Made by a program: the position numbers and the translations under genes
Shown: positions 23,563 through 25,957 of the stretch, piece after piece
How positions within the stretch are numbered: the stretch's first letter is position 1
Layout: each line of letters begins with the position of its first letter
Notes under the pieces: model-generated
Told to the model about the DNA's origin: nothing
Database searches by the model: none
The model's input: the letters and a program-made list of their open reading frames with translations, nothing else
NCBI GenBank assembly: GCA_002350845.1
Contig: DEFL01000048.1
Coordinates: forward strand, 1-25,957
Direction of reading: 5' to 3'
From: Christensenella sp. UBA2853
Lineage (GTDB): Bacteria > Bacillota > Clostridia > Christensenellales > Aristaeellaceae
Length of the DNA: 25,957 nucleotides

Positions 23563-24044
23563 CTATCATCCATCCTTTCCTGTAACCTGATTCTCGCACG
23601 GTGATAAGTGACCCGGGCCCAGTTTTCCGTCTTTCCGAAAATCACTCCGATTTCCTTGAAACTGAGTTCTCCGAATACCCTGAGCTCAAACACCTCTCTG
23701 TGCGGTTCCTCCAGCTGATGCAAAGCCATGTGAATTCTGAAGGACGAATCCTGGTCCTCCACGGTCTTCGCCACGCTTTTGGCCTGATCCGGCAGATCTT
23801 CCGGAATCTCACCCCGACGGTTTGCCCTTCGCTTTTCATCCGCAAACAGGTTTTTCGCGATGGCACACAGCCAGGTCACTTCGTCCGATTCGCCCCGGAA
23901 TTCCCGCTGCCGTGTGAAAGCGCGATAGAAGGTTTCCTGCGTGAGCTCTTCTGCAAGGGACCGGTCTCCTGACAGCGTCATCACATAGGAGAACACCCGC
24001 ATATAACAGGTTTCATAAAGTCGGGCACATTGTTCCTGGGTCAC
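23559..24044 (-). CDS. ECF-type RNA polymerase sigma factor
   Basis: This is a 161-residue group 4 sigma factor. Region 2 (about 5-72) contains AEELTQETFYRAF and EVTWLCAIAKNLFADEKRR, and region 4 (about 103-155) contains HREVFELRVFGELSFKEIG and ENWARVTYHRARIRLQ. The start is GTG, fixed by GGGAGG 7 nt upstream. It is cotranscribed with its zf-HC2 partner and a DUF4097 protein. An ECF-type promoter 33 bp upstream suggests autoregulation. Confidence 0.93.
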   Translation of the reverse strand: MTQEQCARLYETCYMRVFSYVMTLSGDRSLAEELTQETFYRAFTRQREFRGESDEVTWLCAIAKNLFADEKRRANRRGEIPEDLPDQAKSVAKTVEDQDSSFRIHMALHQLEEPHREVFELRVFGELSFKEIGVIFGKTENWARVTYHRARIRLQERMDDR

Positions 24045-24076
24045 TTTCTCACCTCCCTTCGATCAGAATCACTGGT

Positions 24077-24104
24077 TAGACGGCGAATCTGAAATTTCGT
24101 TACA
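24077..24104 (-). promoter_or_regulatory. ECF-type autoregulatory promoter
   Basis: On the minus strand TGTAAC (24104-24099), a 16-bp spacer and CGTCTA (24082-24077) match the AAC-type -35 and CGTC -10 typical of ECF sigma factors. The start codon lies 32 bp downstream. Confidence 0.68.
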
Positions 24105-24297
24105 GATATTTTTTAAAAAATCAAAAATCTTCTGACGAATTCGTTGTTTCCGTTTTCTGAACAGGCATCAGCAGGGACCGTGCACCACATACGCCTGAGA
24201 ATCACAGCATCGCTTCCCTGCCTGATTCAAGCGTTATATCCGAGGAACAAATTCAACGGCCTCCTGAGGCACATGCATCTGCAGCTTCTGATCATTG

Positions 24298-24326
24298 ATT
24301 GTAGTGAACGATAGTTCACCTGTCAA
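24298..24326 (-). promoter_or_regulatory. Orphan promoter with palindromic operator
   Basis: On the minus strand TTGACA (24326-24321) and TACAAT (24303-24298) are 17 bp apart. The spacer is filled by the perfect dyad GTGAACGATAGTTCAC (24304-24319), typical of TetR-type repressor sites. No gene of its own lies downstream before the ECF gene, and no TetR gene lies in this window. The rest of 24105-24460 shows no coding region. Confidence 0.65.
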
Positions 24327-24460
24327 TATGTAATGTTTTACCTTACTTTTGCCATTCCTTGCCTCAGGCATGCCGGGTCAGCCGGCTGAACAGAAATCTG
24401 CGTATAGTCTCAATGCAATATTTGTTCTTCTGAGAAAATTCAGATTTCTTCAAAAATCTG

Positions 24461-24489
24461 TTGGCAAATAAGCCCGCTTAGTGTAAAAT
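24461..24489 (+). promoter_or_regulatory. Promoter of the NifU-like/GGGtGRT operon
   Basis: TTGGCA (24461-24466), a 17-bp spacer and TAAAAT (24484-24489) lie about 40 bp before GAGGAGG. A small 7-bp hairpin CAGATTT/AAATCTG (24441-24460) stands directly upstream. Confidence 0.62.
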
Positions 24490-24536
24490 CATATATGTAT
24501 TATTTCCTTGCTACGCATACCATAGAGGAGGACAGT

Positions 24537-25229
24537 ATGATTTATTCGACAGAAGTCAAAAACATGTGCCCTGTGATGCAGGGAGTGCATCATGGTGCTG
24601 CTCCCATCCCGGAAGAGGCAAAATGGGTCAAAGCCAAGAAAGTAGAAGACATTTCCGGTTATACGCATGGTATCGGCTGGTGCGCACCTCAGCAGGGTGC
24701 CTGCAAGCTCTCCCTGAACGTCAAGGACGGCGTGATTCAGGAAGCACTTGTGGAAACCATCGGCTGCTCCGGAATGACACATTCTGCGGCTATGGCTGCT
24801 GAAATTCTTCCCGGTCTCACCATTCTTGAAGCGCTCAACACTGACCTTGTCTGCGACGCCATCAACACAGCCATGCGTGAGCTGTTCCTTCAGATCGTCT
24901 ACGGAAGATCCCAGAGTGCTTTCTCCGAGGACGGACTGCAGATCGGTGCCGGCCTGGAAGATCTTGGCAAGGGCACCCGCTCCATGATCGGTACAACCTA
25001 TGGCACACTCTCCAAAGGCCCCCGTTACCTGGAGCTGACCGACGGCTACATCACCAAGCTCGCTCTTGACGAGAATGATGAGATCATCGGCTATGAGTAT
25101 GTCAACTTCGGCAAGATGATGGACTTCATCAAGAAGGGTGACGACGCTCAGAAGGCACTGGAAAAAGCCAGCGGCAAATACGGCAGAATTGCTGATGCTG
25201 TCCGCTTTATCGATCCCAGACACGAGTAA
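24537..25229 (+). CDS. NifU-like iron-sulfur scaffold-type protein paired with GGGtGRT
   Basis: This is a 230-residue cytoplasmic protein. The region about 45-115 resembles the NifU/IscU N-terminal fold, with GIGWCAPQQGACKL (C49, C56), IGCSGMTHSAAMAAEI (C77) and C106. Those cysteines could coordinate a metal or assemble Fe-S clusters. The C-terminal half (about 140-225) is family-specific. The ATG at 24537 is chosen over one at 24495 because GAGGAGG directly precedes it and the promoter start is near 24496. It is followed 30 bp later by a GGGtGRT-family gene. These two usually travel together in Clostridia, and their joint function has not been established to my knowledge. Confidence 0.82.
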   Translation: MIYSTEVKNMCPVMQGVHHGAAPIPEEAKWVKAKKVEDISGYTHGIGWCAPQQGACKLSLNVKDGVIQEALVETIGCSGMTHSAAMAAEILPGLTILEALNTDLVCDAINTAMRELFLQIVYGRSQSAFSEDGLQIGAGLEDLGKGTRSMIGTTYGTLSKGPRYLELTDGYITKLALDENDEIIGYEYVNFGKMMDFIKKGDDAQKALEKASGKYGRIADAVRFIDPRHE

Positions 25230-25259
25230 AGAATAAGAGGTTTTCAAGGAGGTATTACC

Positions 25260-25957
25260 ATGGCATTATTTGAATCATACGAAAGAAGAGAGCCTCAGAT
25301 TCTTGCTGTGCTGAAGGAATATGGGATCTCTTCCATTGAAGAATGCAAGGAAATCACTGAAGCAGCCGGCCTGGATGTGTATCACCTGATCGAAGGCATT
25401 CAGCCCATCTGCTTTGAAAATGCCAAGTGGGCATATACTGTCGGCGCAGCCATCGCCATCAAGAAGAACTGCCGCCGTGCCGCAGATGCTGCAGCCGCCA
25501 TCGGTATCGGCCTGCAGGCTTTCTGCATCCCCGGTTCTGTTGCTGACCGCCGCAAGGTTGGTCTCGGCCACGGCAACCTTGGCAAGATGCTCCTCGAAGA
25601 GGACACCGAATGCTTCGCATTCCTTGCCGGCCACGAATCCTTCGCAGCTGCTGAAGGCGCTATCGGCATTGCTGAAAAGGCCAACAAAGTCCGCACCAAG
25701 CCCCTCCGTGTTATCCTGAACGGTCTGGGCAAGGACGCTGCACAGATTATTTCCCGTATCAACGGCTTCACCTATGTTGAAACCGAATACGACTATTACA
25801 CCGGTGAAGTGAAGGAAGTCTTCCGCAAGTGCTATTCCAAGGATCCTGAATCTCCCCGCGCCAAGGTCAACTGCTATGGTGCCAATGACGTTCAGGAAGG
25901 CGTTGCCATCATGTGGAAGGAGAACGTTGACGTCTCCATCACCGGCAACTCCACCAA
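25260..25957 (+). CDS. GGGtGRT protein (partial, 3' end outside window)
   Basis: The first 232 codons of a conserved clostridial protein family named for a GGGtGRT motif that would fall near the C-terminus, beyond the window. Visible family blocks are ENAKWAYTVGAAIAIKKNC (53-71), AIGIGLQAFCIPGSVADRRK (80-99), GLGHGNLGKMLLEEDTECF and a later AFLAGHESFAAAEGAIGIAE. No signal peptide is present. An AAGGAGG ribosome site precedes the ATG, which lies 30 bp after the stop of the NifU-like gene, so the two form one operon. The gene runs off the right edge and is not frameshifted in the visible part. Its biochemical activity is unknown. Confidence 0.88.
   Translation, partial: MALFESYERREPQILAVLKEYGISSIEECKEITEAAGLDVYHLIEGIQPICFENAKWAYTVGAAIAIKKNCRRAADAAAAIGIGLQAFCIPGSVADRRKVGLGHGNLGKMLLEEDTECFAFLAGHESFAAAEGAIGIAEKANKVRTKPLRVILNGLGKDAAQIISRINGFTYVETEYDYYTGEVKEVFRKCYSKDPESPRAKVNCYGANDVQEGVAIMWKENVDVSITGNST

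Overview
The window looks like a chromosome segment of an anaerobic, plant-polysaccharide-degrading member of the Clostridia (Bacillota). The evidence is strong AGGAGG-type ribosome sites, sigma-A-like promoters, Gram-positive signal peptides, LytTR/GHKL signalling, a NifU-like plus GGGtGRT gene pair, and ECF/zf-HC2 and XRE-AbrB regulators typical of gut and rumen clostridia. A Christensenellales/Aristaeellaceae-like rumen lineage would fit, but that is only an impression. There are no rRNA, tRNA or CRISPR features, and no intact mobile element.

Region 1 (1-2700) is a decayed accessory patch. It holds a broken DUF1016 nuclease remnant (-), one intact DUF234-type AAA ATPase with its own promoter, a detached C-terminal piece of an RlmD/RumA-like 23S rRNA methyltransferase, and a scrap of an RCC1-repeat protein.

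Region 2 (2700-17670) reads as one carbohydrate-utilisation locus. A five-gene family-5 (Opp/Dpp-type) ABC importer runs to a 19-bp bidirectional terminator. Beyond it are two tandem secreted CE1-type esterases (-), divergent from a very large, circularly permuted GH3 glycosidase anchored by a transmembrane helix at each end. Both divergent promoters carry the same motif, AAAANNNCAGTTGCG, exactly 10 nt upstream of their -35 boxes, so one activator probably controls both arms. A small secreted protein of unknown function and a LytTR response regulator/GHKL histidine kinase pair follow. The inferred scheme is that the two-component system senses a plant-wall signal, surface enzymes remove acyl groups and glycosyl units, and the importer takes up the oligosaccharides. 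The substrate cannot be read from sequence.

Region 3 (17670-19750), after an IS3-like transposase scrap, holds a MerR regulator with two transmembrane helices and a C-terminal zinc ribbon. It overlaps by 4 nt a YhfC-type intramembrane protease gene. This arrangement suggests a membrane-tethered transcription factor with a dedicated protease, and it is the most attractive candidate for an undescribed system here.

Region 4 (19870-24110, all -) holds two regulatory/envelope operons: an ABC-2 exporter with an XRE-AbrB fusion regulator, and an ECF sigma/zf-HC2 anti-sigma/DUF4097 trio with an ECF-type autoregulatory promoter. Upstream of the ECF gene is an almost perfect -35/-10 promoter whose spacer is filled by a 16-bp palindrome, with no regulator gene beside it.

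Region 5 (24460-25957) holds a NifU-like scaffold protein and the start of a GGGtGRT-family gene that runs off the window edge.
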